Assembly: GCF_029335315.1 (NCBI RefSeq)
Contig: NZ_JARJLT010000142.1
Location: forward strand, 1 to 34,075
DNA length: 34,075 nt
Direction of reading: 5' to 3'
Origin: Pseudomonas citronellolis
GTDB lineage: Bacteria; Pseudomonadota; Gammaproteobacteria; Pseudomonadales; Pseudomonadaceae
Numbering within the stretch: the first letter of the stretch is position 1; every line of letters starts with the position of its first letter. The notes under the pieces are model-generated. The model was not told the origin of the DNA and did no database searches. It was given only the letters and a program-made list of their open reading frames with translations. Both the position numbers and the translations under genes were made by a program. Positions 9,781 through 22,500 of the stretch are shown piece after piece.

Positions 9781-10336
9781 GAATCGCGCGCATGGTGCGC
9801 TCCTACGGAGCCAAGACCGTAGGGCGCATAACGCCTCAAGCGTTATCCGCCGCAACCCTTCGCGCCGGCATCATCGGCGGATAACCGCGAACGGTTATTC
9901 GCCCTACACCCGTACGGCGATTCGCGCGCATGGCGCGCCCAAGACCGTAGGGCGCATAACGCCCCAAGCGTTATCCGCCGCAACCCTTCGCGCCGGCATC
10001 ATCGGCGGATAACCGCGAACGGTTATTCGCCCTACGCCCGTACGGCGATTCGCGCGCATGGCGCGCGCCTACGGAGCCAAGACCGTAGGGCGCATAACGC
10101 CTCAAGCGTTATCCGCCACAACCCTTCGCGTCGGCATCATCGGCGGATAACCGCGAACGGTTATTCGCCCTACGCCCGTACGGCGAATCGCGTGCATGGC
10201 GCGCTCCTGCGGAGCCAAGACCGTAGGGCGCATAACGCCCCAAGCGTTATCCGCCGCAACCCTTCGCGCCGGCATCATCGGCGGATAACCGCGAACGGTT
10301 ATTCGCCCTACGCCCGTACGGCGCATCGCGGGCATG
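9781..10336. repeat. Array of four tandem inverted-repeat elements (REP/BIME-like)
   Basis: Four near-identical 89-bp cores lie at 9819-9907, 9947-10035, 10085-10173 and 10223-10311. Each begins GTAGGGCGCATAACGC and ends GTTATTCGCCCTAC, nearly perfect inverted ends, and the inner arms GTTATCCGCCG and CGGCGGATAAC are exact complements. Each core can fold into one long hairpin or two short ones. The cores are joined by a 49-base linker with CCGTACGG and GCGCGCATGGCGCGC-like sequence, giving a 138-base period. The first linker lacks ten bases (TCCTACGGAG), so that period is 128. The right end (10312-10336) is a partial linker. No coding sequence is seen here. Confidence 0.9.
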
Positions 10337-10371
10337 ACGCACATGGGTTGGTCCCAGGTTCTCGCGGCCAT

Positions 10372-10407
10372 AAAAAAACGGCGCGAACCGAGGTTCGCGC
10401 CGTTTTC
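10372..10407. terminator. Bidirectional Rho-independent terminator
   Basis: A stem of about 14-15 bp (10375-10389 with 10392-10406) around a tiny CGAG loop has seven A bases on the left (10372-10378) and TTTT on the right. Read on the minus strand it ends in seven T and closes the giant adhesin transcript. Read on the plus strand it can stop the GT41 transcript. Confidence 0.9.
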
Positions 10408-10424
10408 GAAAAAGGGTCGCCCGT

Positions 10425-10502
10425 GCCGGGGCATATGCCCCGGCCAGGGTGACCAGTCAGGGTGGAGCGCCAGGCCAGGCAAACAGCGCCTGGCTGGCTT
10501 CC
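10425..10502 (-). other. Hairpins in the 3' untranslated region of the adhesin mRNA
   Basis: After the adhesin stop, the minus-strand RNA can form a long imperfect stem (GGTGGA...TCCACC arms, 10502-10462, with inner GCCAGGC/GCCTGGC arms) and then a perfect 20-bp palindrome (10444-10425, centre CATATG). Both lie before the terminator. They may protect a very long mRNA from 3' exonucleases. Confidence 0.55.
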
Positions 10503-10523
10503 ACCGGTTCAGCCCAGGGTCGG

Positions 10524-13500
10524 TCAGACGACGTGCAGGCCCTCCTGGATCAGCAGGTGCGCGTAGGACGCGCTGGTCGAGTTGTAGACGTCATAGGTGA
10601 CGTTGTTCTCGGTAACCTGCGCGGCCTTCGACCAGGCGCCAAGGTCGATGTCGACGGTGTCGAACACGCCCTTGGCGCCAGTGTCGCCGGTGACCTTCAG
10701 GGTCTGCTCGTTGTTCGCGTCCTTGCCGGTAACCTTCAGCAGGTCGCCCAGGGTCAGGGTGAGCAGCTGGCTGACACCTTCGGTCAGGTGGATCGACTCG
10801 ATGTTCTCCACCTTGTCCGCGATGGCCGCCAGGTTCAGCGGGTTGTGCGAAGCCCACACCAGGGTGTCGTGGCCGGCACCGCCGTCGATATGGCCGAAGC
10901 CGGTACCGTCGATGATGATGGCGTCGTTACCCTCGCCACCGCTGGCGGTGGTGTAGCCGCGAGCGTCGAGCATGTCGTTGCCGGCGGTGCCCACGATGTC
11001 GGAAACCGGGTGGTAGTCGACATGGGTCGCGCCGCCTTCCGGTACCGCCGGAGTCAACCCGAGGGTTTCGTCCAGGTCCACCAGGCGGCCCTTGACGGCG
11101 GTGTCGCTGCCGTCGCTCACGCCGCTGTCGGTCCAGCTCACGAACAGCTTGCCGCTGTCCAGGAAGGTGGCGGAGATCTGCGTCTGATCGCCGGTCACCA
11201 GCTGGTTGACGTGCAGCTCCGGGCCCACCTTGTGGCCGGCGTCGTCGAAGTACTGGGCGTAGACACCGAAGGTGCCCGAACCCGGCGCGCCTTCGCTCTT
11301 CGAGGTGTAGACCACCACGAAACCGCCGCCCTCGCGAGCCACCACGATCGGCTCGGACTGGTCACCCAGGGTGCTGCCGGACACGATGAACTCGTTGCCC
11401 AGTGCCTGGCCCTTGGCGTTGAACAGGCGTCCCCAGGTGCTGAGGCCGGACTGGTCGAGGCCGCTGTTGTCGTTGGAATCCCAGGTGACGATGAAGTTGC
11501 CGTTGGACAGCAGCGACACCGACGGCGAGGACTGCTTGCCAGCGGAGAGCTGGTTGGCCAGCACTTCGGCGCCCAGGGACTTGGTGACCGGGTCGTAGAT
11601 ACGGAAGTACGACTCCACGCCCGCGGCGCCACCGGCGTCACGGTTGTAGGCGATCACCACGGTGCCGTCCTTCAGGGTCGCCATCGACGCCGCGTCCGGA
11701 CCGGACGAGGTGTAGTAGCTGGCATCACCCACCTGTACATCGCCAGTCACCGGGGTGCCGTCGGCCGAGTACTGGCGCATGAACATGACCCACTTGCCGC
11801 TCGTGCCGGTGGTGTTCGAGCTCCAGCTGATGATGTAGCCGCCGTCGTCCAGTGCGGTGATGTTGGAGTAACGCTGGTTGCCAACATCGTTGATGTTCAC
11901 CATGTACTCGCCGCCCTTGGCGACCGCACCATTGATGTGGCCCTGCAGGTCGTAGGTGTAGCCGTACTTCTGTTGCATGATGGCGTCGTTGCCGCCAGCG
12001 TAGCTGGTCCAGCTGACCACGAAGCTGCCGTCCTTGAGCACTTCCACGGACGGTTTGCCCTGGAAGTCGTTGGCAGTGCTGTTGACCTTGAACTCACCGC
12101 CCACCGGCATGCCCTTGGCGTCGTACAGCTGCGCCATGACACAGTCGTTGGAACCGTCGCCGCTGGCCGACTCCCAGACCACCACGAAGCCGCCGTTGGG
12201 CAGGCGCGCGGTGGCCGAGTTGTCCTGGGCGCCGCTGGTGGTGCTGTTGACGCGGAACTCCGAGTAGTAGCCGGCATCGATGTCGATGACGGTACCCTGG
12301 ATGCCCCAGCTGTTGCTGTCGGCCTTGTCGCTCTGCCAGGTCACGTAGACGTTGCCATCCTGCAGCAGGGTGGCGTCGAGCACGTTGGTCAGGTCGGAGC
12401 TGGAGCTGACCGCGCCCTGGTTGCCATCGGTGGTCGGGTTCACCAGGAACTCGCGGCCGAGCTTCTCGCCGCTGGCGCTGTAGCGCTGGGCGAAGACCGC
12501 CGAACCGCTGCCGTCGCCGCCGGCGGAACCCCACACCACCAGATAGCCGCCGTCGTTCAGCGCCACCGCGGTGGGCTTGAACTGGTCGCCAGCGATGTTG
12601 CTGTTGACGCGCTCATCGCCCATGCCGATCTGCTGCACGGCACCGGTGTTCGGGTTCACGCTGTAGTGCGCCATGTAGACGTCGTAGCCGCTGCTGCCCG
12701 GCGGGTTGCCTTCCCATACCACAATGAAGGTGCCGTCCTTCAGGGTGATCACGTCCGGGTAGTTCTGGCTGTTGCCGGTGATGCTGTTGACCTGGAAGTT
12801 GACGCCCAGCGGGGTGCCGTCGGCCTTGAAGATCTGGCCGATGACGCTGGTGCCAGACTTGTCGACCGGGCCGTTGTAGGCGTTCCACACGGTCATGTAC
12901 ATGCCCTGGTGCGCCGCGTCGCCGAAGGTGGCCATTTCCGGCGTGCCGTAGTTGCCGTAGGTGTCACCGCTACCCACGGTCACATCGCCCGTCAGCGGCT
13001 TGTTATCGGCCCCGTAGGTGCGCTGCACGATCAGGTTGGTGGTGCTGCCATCCGGGTCGCTAGCCCAGCTGATGGTGTAGCTGCCATCGGCATGGGCCAC
13101 CGCCGATGGGCCACGCTGGCCGCCAGCGGTATTGACGTTGACCAGGAACTCGTCGGTCAGCGGCGTGCCATCGGCGCCGTAGCGGCGCGCCATGACGCCG
13201 TCGGCGTTGGTGTCCGGGCCGGCCTGGTAGGACTCCCAGACCACCAGGTAGCCGCCGTCGGCCAGCGCGATGACCTGCGGGCTGTCCTGGTTGTTGGCGT
13301 TGCGCTGGTTGATCAGTTGCTCGGTGCCGATCTTGGTCACGCCGTCAGCCGCGAACAGTTGCATGTACACGTCGGCGTTGCCGGTGGAGGTATCGCCGCT
13401 CTGCCAGACGACGATGATCTTGCCGTCGGCCAGGGTGGCGCTGCTCGGGTTGGCCTGCGGGCCGGACTCGGTGGTGTTCACCCCCACGGTGTGGCGGTCC

Positions 13501-16500
13501 AGCTGGTAGTCGGCCAGGGCCGCGCCCTGGATGTCCACCGGCAGTGCCTCGTGGCCGTTGCCGTCGTGGGCCGACAGGGTGCCCTGTTCGCCTTGCGCCA
13601 GCGGGTTGGGGTACATCGCCCAGCGGCCGTGCTCGTCGGCGGTCACGGAGTGGCTCACGCCCTTGCCGTCGACCACGGTGACGATGGCGCCCGGCTCGGT
13701 CACGCCGCCGAGCTGGTCGGCGCTGTTGTGGTCCAGGCCCACGCTGAGCACGCTGATTTCCGGCGGGTTGCTCGGCACGTAGTCGATACCGGTCACGCCT
13801 TCGCCATGGGGCGTCGGCGGGGTCAGGCCGAGGGTCTCGTCCAGGTCCACCAGGCGGCCCTTGACCGCGCTGCCGCTGCCATCGCTGACGCCGTTGTCGG
13901 TCCAGCTCACGTACAGCTTGCCGCTGTCCAGGAAGGTCGCGGAAATCTGCGTCTGATCGCCGGTTACCAGCTGGTTGATCTGCAGGGTCTGGCCTACCTT
14001 GTGGCCGGCATCGTCGAAGTACTGGGCGTAGATACCATAGGTACCCGCGCCCGGCGCCGCGTCGGTCTGCGACTGGTAGATGACCACGAAGCCACCGCCC
14101 TCGCGGGCAACGACCACCGGCAGGGCCTGGTTATTAAGGGTGCTGCCGGTAGCCAGGAACTCGCCGCTCACCGGTTCGCCGGCGGCGTTGAAGACGCGCC
14201 CCCAGGTGCCGTAGCCGACGGCGTCCAGGCCACTGTTGTCGTTGGAGTCCCAGGTGACCACGAAGTTGCCGTTGGCCAGGTGGGTCACGCTCGGCGACGC
14301 CTGGTTGTTGGCGGTGGTCTGGTTCGCCACGATTTCCGCGCCGAAGGTCTTGGTGACCGGGTCGTAGATGCGGAAGTAGACGTCGTAGCCGGCGCTGCCA
14401 CCGGTGTAGTGGGCGTAGGAGAAGACCACACGGCCGTCTTCCAGGGTGCTGATGCCGGTCGCACGGGTGTCGAGGGTATCCGACATGTTGGTGTCGGCGA
14501 CCATCTGCTCGCTACCCACCGGGGAGCCATCGGCCTTGTACTGGCGGGTGTAGATGTGCCATTCGCCGCCTACGGACGACTTCCAGGTCACCATGTAGCC
14601 GCCGTCTTCCAGCGCGGTGATGCTGGAGTAGCGCTGGGCGCCGGCGTCGTTGACGTTGACCATGTACTCGCCGCCCTGACGGACCGCGCCGCTGATGTGG
14701 CCGTCGAGGTCGTAGGTGTAGCCGTACTTCTGCTGCATCACGGCGTCGTTGCCGCCGGCGTTGCTGGTCCAGCTGACCACGAAGCTGCCGTCCGCGAGCA
14801 CCGCCACCGAAGGCCTGCCCTGGAAGTTGGCGGTGGTGCTGTTGACCACGAACTCGCCGCCCACGGGCATGCCCTTGGCGTCGTACAGCTGCGCCACGAC
14901 ACCGTCACCGGAGCCGTCGACGTTGGCCGATTCCCAGACCACCACGAAGCCGCCGTTGGGCAGGCGCGCGGTGGCGGAGTTGTCCTGGTCGCCGCTGGTG
15001 GTGCTGTTGACACGGAACTCCGAGTAGTAGCCGGCGTCGATGTCGACGACGGTGCTCTCGATGCCCCAGCCGCTGCTGTCAGCCTTGTCGCTCTGCCAGG
15101 TGACGTAGACGTTGCCGTCTTCCATCACGGTGGCGTCGAGCAGGTTCTTCAGGTCGACGCTCTCGCCGGCCCAGCCCTGGTTGCCATCGGTGGTCGGGTT
15201 GACGATGAACTCGCGGCCGAGCTTCTCGCCGCTGGCGCTGTAGCGCTGGGCGAAGACCGCCGAACCGCTGCCGTCGCCGCCAGCCGAACCCCAGAGGATC
15301 ATGTAGCCGCCGTCGTTCAGCGCCACCGCGGTGGGCTTGTACTGGTCGCCGGCGAGGCTGGTGTTGACGCGCTCGTCGCCCATGCCGATCTGCTGCACGG
15401 CACCGGTGTCCGGGTTCACGCTGTAGTGCGCCATGTAGACGTCATAGCCGGTGCTGCCCGGGGGGTTGCCCTCCCAGACCACAATGAAGGAACCGTCCTT
15501 CAGGGTGATCACGTCCGGGTAGTCCTGGCTGTTGCCGGTGGTGCTGTTGATCTGGAAGTTGTTGCCCAGCGGGGTGCCGTCGGCCTTGTACAGCTGGCCA
15601 ATGACGCCGGTGCTGGCCTTGTCGGACGGGCCGTTGTAGCCGTTCCACACGGTCACGTACATGCCCTTGTGCGCCGCGTCGGTGAAGGCGTCCATCGCCG
15701 GTGCGCCGTACAGGCCGTAGCGGTCGCCGCTGCCCACGGTGACGTCGCCGGTAACCGGCTTGTCATGGGCGTCGAAGGTGCGCTGCACGATCAGGTCGGT
15801 GTTGCTGCCATCCGGGTCGCTCATCCAACTGATGGTGTAGCCGCCGTCGGCGTGCGCCACCACCACCGGCGACTTCTGGCCGCCCGCGGTGTTCTGGTTG
15901 ACCGCGAACTCGTCGCCCACCGGGCTGCCGTCGGCCGCGTAGCGGCGCGCCATGATGCCGTCCTCGCTGGTGTCCGGGCCGGCCTTGTAGGATTCCCAGA
16001 CCACCAGGTAGCCGCCATCGGCCAGGGCCACCACTTGCGGGCTGTCCTGGTTGCTGGAGTTGCGCTGGTTGACCTGCTGCTCGCCACCGATGCGGGTAAC
16101 GCCATCGGCTTCGAAGAGCTGCATGTAGGAGTCGGCGTTGCCGGTAGAGGTGTCGCCGCCCTGCCAGACGACGACGATCTTGCCGTCCTTCAGCGTGGTC
16201 ACGCTCGGGTTGGCCTGGTCGCCCGATTCGGTGGTGTTCACCTTGTCGGTGTAGCGGGTCAGGTCGTAGCTGGCCAGCACGTCGCCCTGGATGACGATCG
16301 GCTCGGACTGGTTGCCGGCGGCGTCCTGGACGCTGATGCTGCCGTCCTGGCCCAGGCCCAGCGGGTTGGGCTGGATGCTCCAGCGGCCGTCCTGGTCGGC
16401 GGTGACGGTGTGGCTGGCACCCGCCTTGTCGACCACGGTGACGATCGCGCCCGGCTCGGTCTGCCCGGCCAGTTGCTCGGCGGTGTTGATGTCCAGGCCG

Positions 16501-19500
16501 ACGTTCGGCGGCAGGGTATCGACCACGAACAGCCACGGCTCGCTCGCCTCGGTGGTGTTGCCGACCTTGTCGGTGATCACCGCGGTGAACGCGTGCTCGC
16601 CATCGGCCAGCGGGCTTTCAGGCGTGTAGCTCCAGGTGCCGTCTTCGCCGACGACGGCGCTGCCCATGACCTCGCCATTGTCGGAGATGGTCACCAGGGA
16701 ACCCGGCTCACCCTTGCCGGAAATGCTCGGAGTGGTGTCGCTGGTCAGGTTGCCGGACACCTGGGTGGTGAAGTCCTTGGTGACGAACGACAACAGTTCC
16801 GGTGCCTCCGGTACCCCCGTGTACAGCTCGATCGGGAAGTTGCCGGTGGTGGTGCTCCATTGGCCGGTGCCATCCTGGGCCTGGGCATAGAGGTACTTCA
16901 TGCCGTCGCCGCCCAGCAGGGACAGGTCGGAGGTGGTGATTTCCCACTCGCCCTGGGCGTCGATGAGCGCCGAGCCCACCAGGGTGCCCGGGCCGTCTTC
17001 GCTGAGGCGCGCGTACAGGTACAGCGTGGCGCCGGCCTGGCCGGTACCGGTCAGGATCAGGGTGGTGTCGTCGGTGATGTCTTCCTTCTGCAGGTAGCCC
17101 TGCTCAGGGCCGAAGTCGTCGCTGACGTTGGTGATGGCCGGCTCCGACGGGCCACCGATGAAGATGCTGAAGTCCCAGCCGTCGGTGCGCGGGCCTTCGT
17201 TGCCGGCGGCGTCCACCGCGGCGGCCGAGAAGGTGTAGCTACCGGTAGCCATGGGCATGGGCGTGAACGCCCAGTCGCCTTCGGCATTCACCGTGGCGGT
17301 GCCAAAGAACTTGCCGTTGCTGTAGATGTTCACGTACTGCGCGCCGGAAGCCGGGTCGACGTGGCCGCTGTAGGTCGGGGTGGAGTCGTCCGTCACCTTG
17401 CCGGCGGTGATGGTGCCGGTGAAGGCGCCAGCGTCGTCGTACAGGTCCAGGTCGGTGATGGCGCCCGGCGCGGTGACGTCCACGTTGACCTCGAAGGCCG
17501 GGCTGTGCGCGCTTTCGTTACCGGCCTTGTCGGTCGCGGTGACGGTCAGCTCGTGCGGGCCCTCGGAGAGTTTCTCGGTGTCGCCGGTGGGGTTCCAGTT
17601 CCAGGCGCCGCCCGGGCCGGCCACCACGCTGCCGAGCAGCTCGCCGTTGTCGTAGATCTTGATCAGGTCGCCTTCGGCGCCGCTGGTGCCGTACAGGGTC
17701 GGGCTCTGGTCATCGGTGAAGCCACCGTTGGCCAGTTCGCCGGTCTTGCTGCCGACATCGTCGATCACCTTGCCGATCGCCGGGGCGTCCGGAGCGATGG
17801 TGTCGATGGTCAGGGCGAAGCTGGCGCTGCCTTCGGTGCCGGCCTGGTTCTTGGCCACGGCGATGTAGGTGTGCGCGCCTTCGCTCTGCTGCGGCAGGTC
17901 GAAGTGCCAGTTGCCCGCGGCATCGGCGGTGGTGCTGCCGATGACGTTCGCGCCTTCCTTGATGGTCACCACGGCGTTGGCGGTGGCGGTGCCTTCCAGG
18001 CGCGGCGTGGTGTCGTCGGTGACGCCGTTGGCGCTGACGTCGGTCTGGATGCTGCCGACGTCGTCCTTGGCGCGCAGGATGCTGACCACGACTGCGCTGG
18101 TGTCCACGGTGAAGTTCAGCGGGTCGCTGGCTTCGCTGGTGTTGCCGGCCTTGTCGGTGACGCTGGCGCTGATGCTGTGCTCGCCCTCGCCCAGCGGTTC
18201 GGACGGGGTGAAGCTCCAGTTGCCGCTTTCATCGACGATGGCGGTGCCCAGGACGGTCTCGCCGTCCTTGACGGTGACGGTGGCCCCGGTTTCGGCGCCG
18301 CTGCCGGAGAAGGTCGGCAGGTTGTCGTCGGTGACGCTGTCGGGGTTGATGGCGCCGGTGAGCTCGCCGATATCGTCAGCGGCCACGACCATGCCCGGCT
18401 GGGCCGGCGCGGTGGTGTCGAGGACGATGTCGTACGGGCCGGCCACGGTGCTTTCCTGACCGATGTCGTTGACCGCCTGGGCGGTGATGTTCTTCACGCC
18501 ATCGGCGCCCAGGTCGCCGGTTTCGATGCTCCACTTGCCATCGGCGCCGACGCTGGCGCTGCCGACTTCGTTGCCGTCCACGTACAGGTGCACGACGGTG
18601 TTGGCGTCGGCGGTGCCCTGAACGGTCAGGCTCTTGTCGTCGGTGGTATCGCCCTTCTGCAGCGGCCCCGTCACGTTGCCCTGGTCATCCAGCACGGTGC
18701 TGAACGACGGCTGGCTCGGCTGGGTGTTGTCGCCTGCGACGACGAAGTTCCAGTCCGGGGTCTTCACGCCGACGTTACCGGCGGCGTCCACGGCTTCCGC
18801 GCGGAAGTCATGGTTGCCGGCCTCCAGCAACGGCGACTGGAAGCTCCAGCTGCCATCCGCGGCGACAGTGGCGGTGCCCAGCAGTTTGGCGCCGTCGTAG
18901 ACGTTGACGTAGCTGGCTTCGCCGGCGGCCAGGCGGCCGCTGAACTGCGGACGCGCGTCGTCGGTGGTGCTGTTGATTTCGATGGTGCCGGTCACCAGGC
19001 CGACGTCATCGACCAGATCCAGGTCGGTGCTGACGCCCGGCGGGGTGGTGTCGACGCTGAAGCTCAGCGACGGACCCTGGGCGCTTTCGTTGCCGGCGGC
19101 GTCGGTGGAGGACGCGGAGATCTGGTGCGCGCCATCGGCCAGCGGGGTTTCCGGCTTGTACTGCCAGTTGCCGCCGGCGTCGGCGATCGCGGTGCCGAGC
19201 TTGCTGCCGTTGTCGTAGACGGTGATGACTTCGCCCGGCTTGGCGCCGTGGCCACCGATCACCGGCGCGTTGTCGTCGGTGACGTCGCCCGGCTGCAGTT
19301 GGCCCTGGTGCGCGCCGACGTTGTCGGTCACGGTCACGCCGGTCGGCGCGGACGGAGCTTGGGTGTCGATGGTCAGTTCGAAGCCGGTGCTGGCCTCGTT
19401 GCCGTTGGCGCCCTTGGCCACGATGCCAAAGCTGTAGGTGCCGTCGGCCTGCTCCGGCAGTTCGAAGCTCCACTTGCCGGAAGCGTCGGCCACGGCGGTG

Positions 19501-22500
19501 CCGAGCAGATCCACACCATGGAGGATGCTGACGATGGCGCCAGCGGTGGCGGTGCCGATCAGGGTCGGACGGGTGTCGTCGGTGATCGACTTGTCGCTCA
19601 GGTCGCCGGTCTTGCTGCCGACGTTGTCGACGGCCTTGGTGACGCTGACGGTGATCGCGGCGGTGTCGACGGTGAACGCCAGCGCGTCGCTCGGCTCGCT
19701 GGTGTTGCCTGCGGCGTCGGTGGCTTCGGCGGTGATGCTGTGCTCGCCCTCGCCCAGCGGTGCCGGCGGGGTGAAGCTCCAGTTGCCCTGGCCGTCGACG
19801 ATGGCGGTGCCCAGCACGGTGTCGCCATCCTTGATGGTGACGGTGCTGCCCGGCTCGGCCTTGCCGCCGAGGGTCGGCTGGTTGTCGTCGGTGGTGCCGC
19901 CGGCCTCGATGCTGCCGGTGACCTTGCCCTGGTCGTCGATGGCGCCGATGCCTTCCGGCTTGGCCGGGGCGACGGTGTCGATCACCAGGTTGAACTCGGC
20001 GCTGGCGCTGTTGGCGCCGTTGTCGATGCTGGCGACGTAGGTGTGCGCGCCGTCGGCCTGGGCCGGCAGCTCGAACGTCCAGTTGCCCTGGGCGTCGACC
20101 AGCGCGGTGCCGATTTCGGCGCCGCCCTTGAGGCTGACGTGCACGGTTTCACCGGCCACGCCCTTGCCGTGCAGGGTCGGGGTGCTGTCGTCGGTCACGC
20201 CGCCCTTGGCGATGTCGCCGGTGATGCTGCCGGCGTTATCCACCACCTGGGTGATGCTGACCTTGACCTCGCTGGTGTCGACCTTGATCGGCAGCACGTC
20301 GCTGGGTTCGCTGACGTTGCCGGCCGGGTCGGTGGCGATGACGCTGATGGCGTGGTCGCCATCCTCCAGCGCCGGCGGGGTGAACGACCAGGTGCCGTCT
20401 TCGCCGACGGTGGTGCTGCCCAGTACGGTCTCGCCGTCCTTGATGGTGATGACGCTGCCCGGCTCGGCGCTGCCGCCGAGGGTCGGGGTGGCGTCGTCGG
20501 TCACGCCGCCGGTGATCGGGCCGGTGACGTCGCCCTGGTCGTCGATCGCGGTGATCGGGCCCGGCTTGCTCGGCGCGAGGGTGTCGACGGTCAGCGCGAA
20601 GCTGGCGTTGGCGCTGTTGGCGCCGTTGCTGGCGACGATGCTGTAGCTGTGCGCGCCATCGGCCTGCTGCGGCAGTTCCAGGGTCCAGTGGCCGGTTGCG
20701 TCGGCGACGACGCTGCCCAGCACGTTGGCGCCTTCCATGACGGTGACCAGCGCGCCAGCGGTGGCGGTGCCCACCAGGGTCGGCTTGCTGTCGTCGGTGG
20801 TGGCGTTGTTGGCCAGGTCGCCGGTCTTGTCACCGGCGTCGTCCAGCGCCTTGAGCACACTGACGCTGACGGCCTGGGTGTTGATCACCAGTTCCAGGGC
20901 GTCGCTCGGCTCGCTGACGTTGCCGGCCGGGTCGGTGACCTGGGTGGTGATGCTGTGCTCGCCTTCGGCCAGCGGCTCGGACGGGGTGAACGACCAGTTG
21001 CCGTCTTCGCCGACGGTGGCGGTGCCCAGCACCTTGTCGCCATCCTTGATGGTGACGGTGGCGCCCGGCTCGCTGGTGCCGCTGAAGGTCGGGGTGGTGT
21101 CGTCGGTCACGCCATCGGTGATCGGCCCGGTGATGGCGCCGATGTTGTCTTCGGCGCCCGGCACGCCAGGCTTGGCCGGCGCGGTGGTGTCGAGGATGAT
21201 CTCGAAGCCGCCGGTCTGCGGGCTGGACTGGCCAGCCTCGTCGACGGCCTTGGCGGTGATGACCTTCGAACCATCGGCGCCCAGGTCGCTGGCGGTGATG
21301 CTCCAGTTGCCTTCGGCGTCGGTGGCGACGCTGCCTACCTCGCTGCCATTGACGTACAGGTGCACCACGGTGCCCGGCTCGGCGGTGCCGGAGACGGTCG
21401 GGGTCTTGTCGTCGGTGACGGCGCCCGGTTGCAGGTGGGTGCTGGTGATCGGACCGAAGTCATCGCTCACATGGTTCAGCGACGGCGCCTGCGGAGCGTT
21501 CAGCTTGAGGGTGAAGTTCCAGTCGGCGGTCTTCTCGCCTTCGTTGCCGGCGGCGTCCACCGCGGCGGCCTGGAAGTCGTGCGAGCCGGCCAGCAACGGT
21601 TGCGACGGCTCGAAGCTCCACTCGCCATTGCTGACGCTGGCGCTGCCGATCAGCACACCGTTGTCGTAGATGTTGACCAGCACGGCGTCGGCCGGCGCGC
21701 CCTTGCCGATGAAGGTCGGCTTGGCGTCGTCGGTCACGTCGCCCTTGGCGATCAGGCCGGTCTTGGCGCCCACGTCGTCGATCAGTTGCAGCGCGTCGTC
21801 GCCCTGCGGCAGTTCGGTCGGCGGCAGGGTGTCGACGGTGAAGCCCCAGCTGTCGGTACGCGCGCTTTCGTTGCCGGCGCCATCGACGCTGGCGGCCTGG
21901 AAGTCGTGCGGGCCGTCGACCAGGTCGGTGCCCGGGGTGAACGACCAGGTGCCGTCGGCGTTCACCGCGGCGCTACCGATCAGTTGGCCATTGTCGTAGA
22001 CGTTGATGGCGACGATGTCGCCCACCTCGGGCAGCTTGCCCTGGAAGGTCGGCTGGGCGTCGTCGGTGCTGCCGCCATGGGCGATGGTGCCGGTCTTGCT
22101 GCCGACGTCATCGATCAGGTTGAGCTGCTCGGGCTGGTCCGGGTCCCACGGCTGCGGTGGCGGCGGCGTGGTGGTGTCGACGGTGAACTTCCACTCGGGG
22201 GTCTTGGCGCCGACGTTGCCGGCGGCGTCCACGGCCTCGGCCTGGAAGTTGTGCGCGGCTTCGCTCAGGTCGGCGGACGGGGTGAAGCTCCACTTGCCGT
22301 CGCTGCCGACGGTGGCGGTGCCGAGCAGTACGCCGTTGTCGTAGACGTTGACGTAGGCGGCGTCACCGGCGGCCAGCTGGCCCTTGAATTCCGGGCGCAG
22401 GTCGTTGGTCTTGCCGTCGTGGGCGATCTCGCCGGTCACGGCTTCGACGTCGTCGACCAGGCTCAGGGCCTGCATGGCCCCCGGCGGGGTCACGTCGACG

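Noticed and set aside
9781-10336. CRISPR array
   Set aside because: Repeats are 89 bp, nearly contiguous, and the linkers are themselves repeats rather than unique spacers; no cas genes.
16690-17100. Frameshift or break in the adhesin where Ig modules become divergent
   Set aside because: The frame stays open and the B-like and C-like modules (25 and 26) keep recognisable start and end motifs; this is divergence, not damage.
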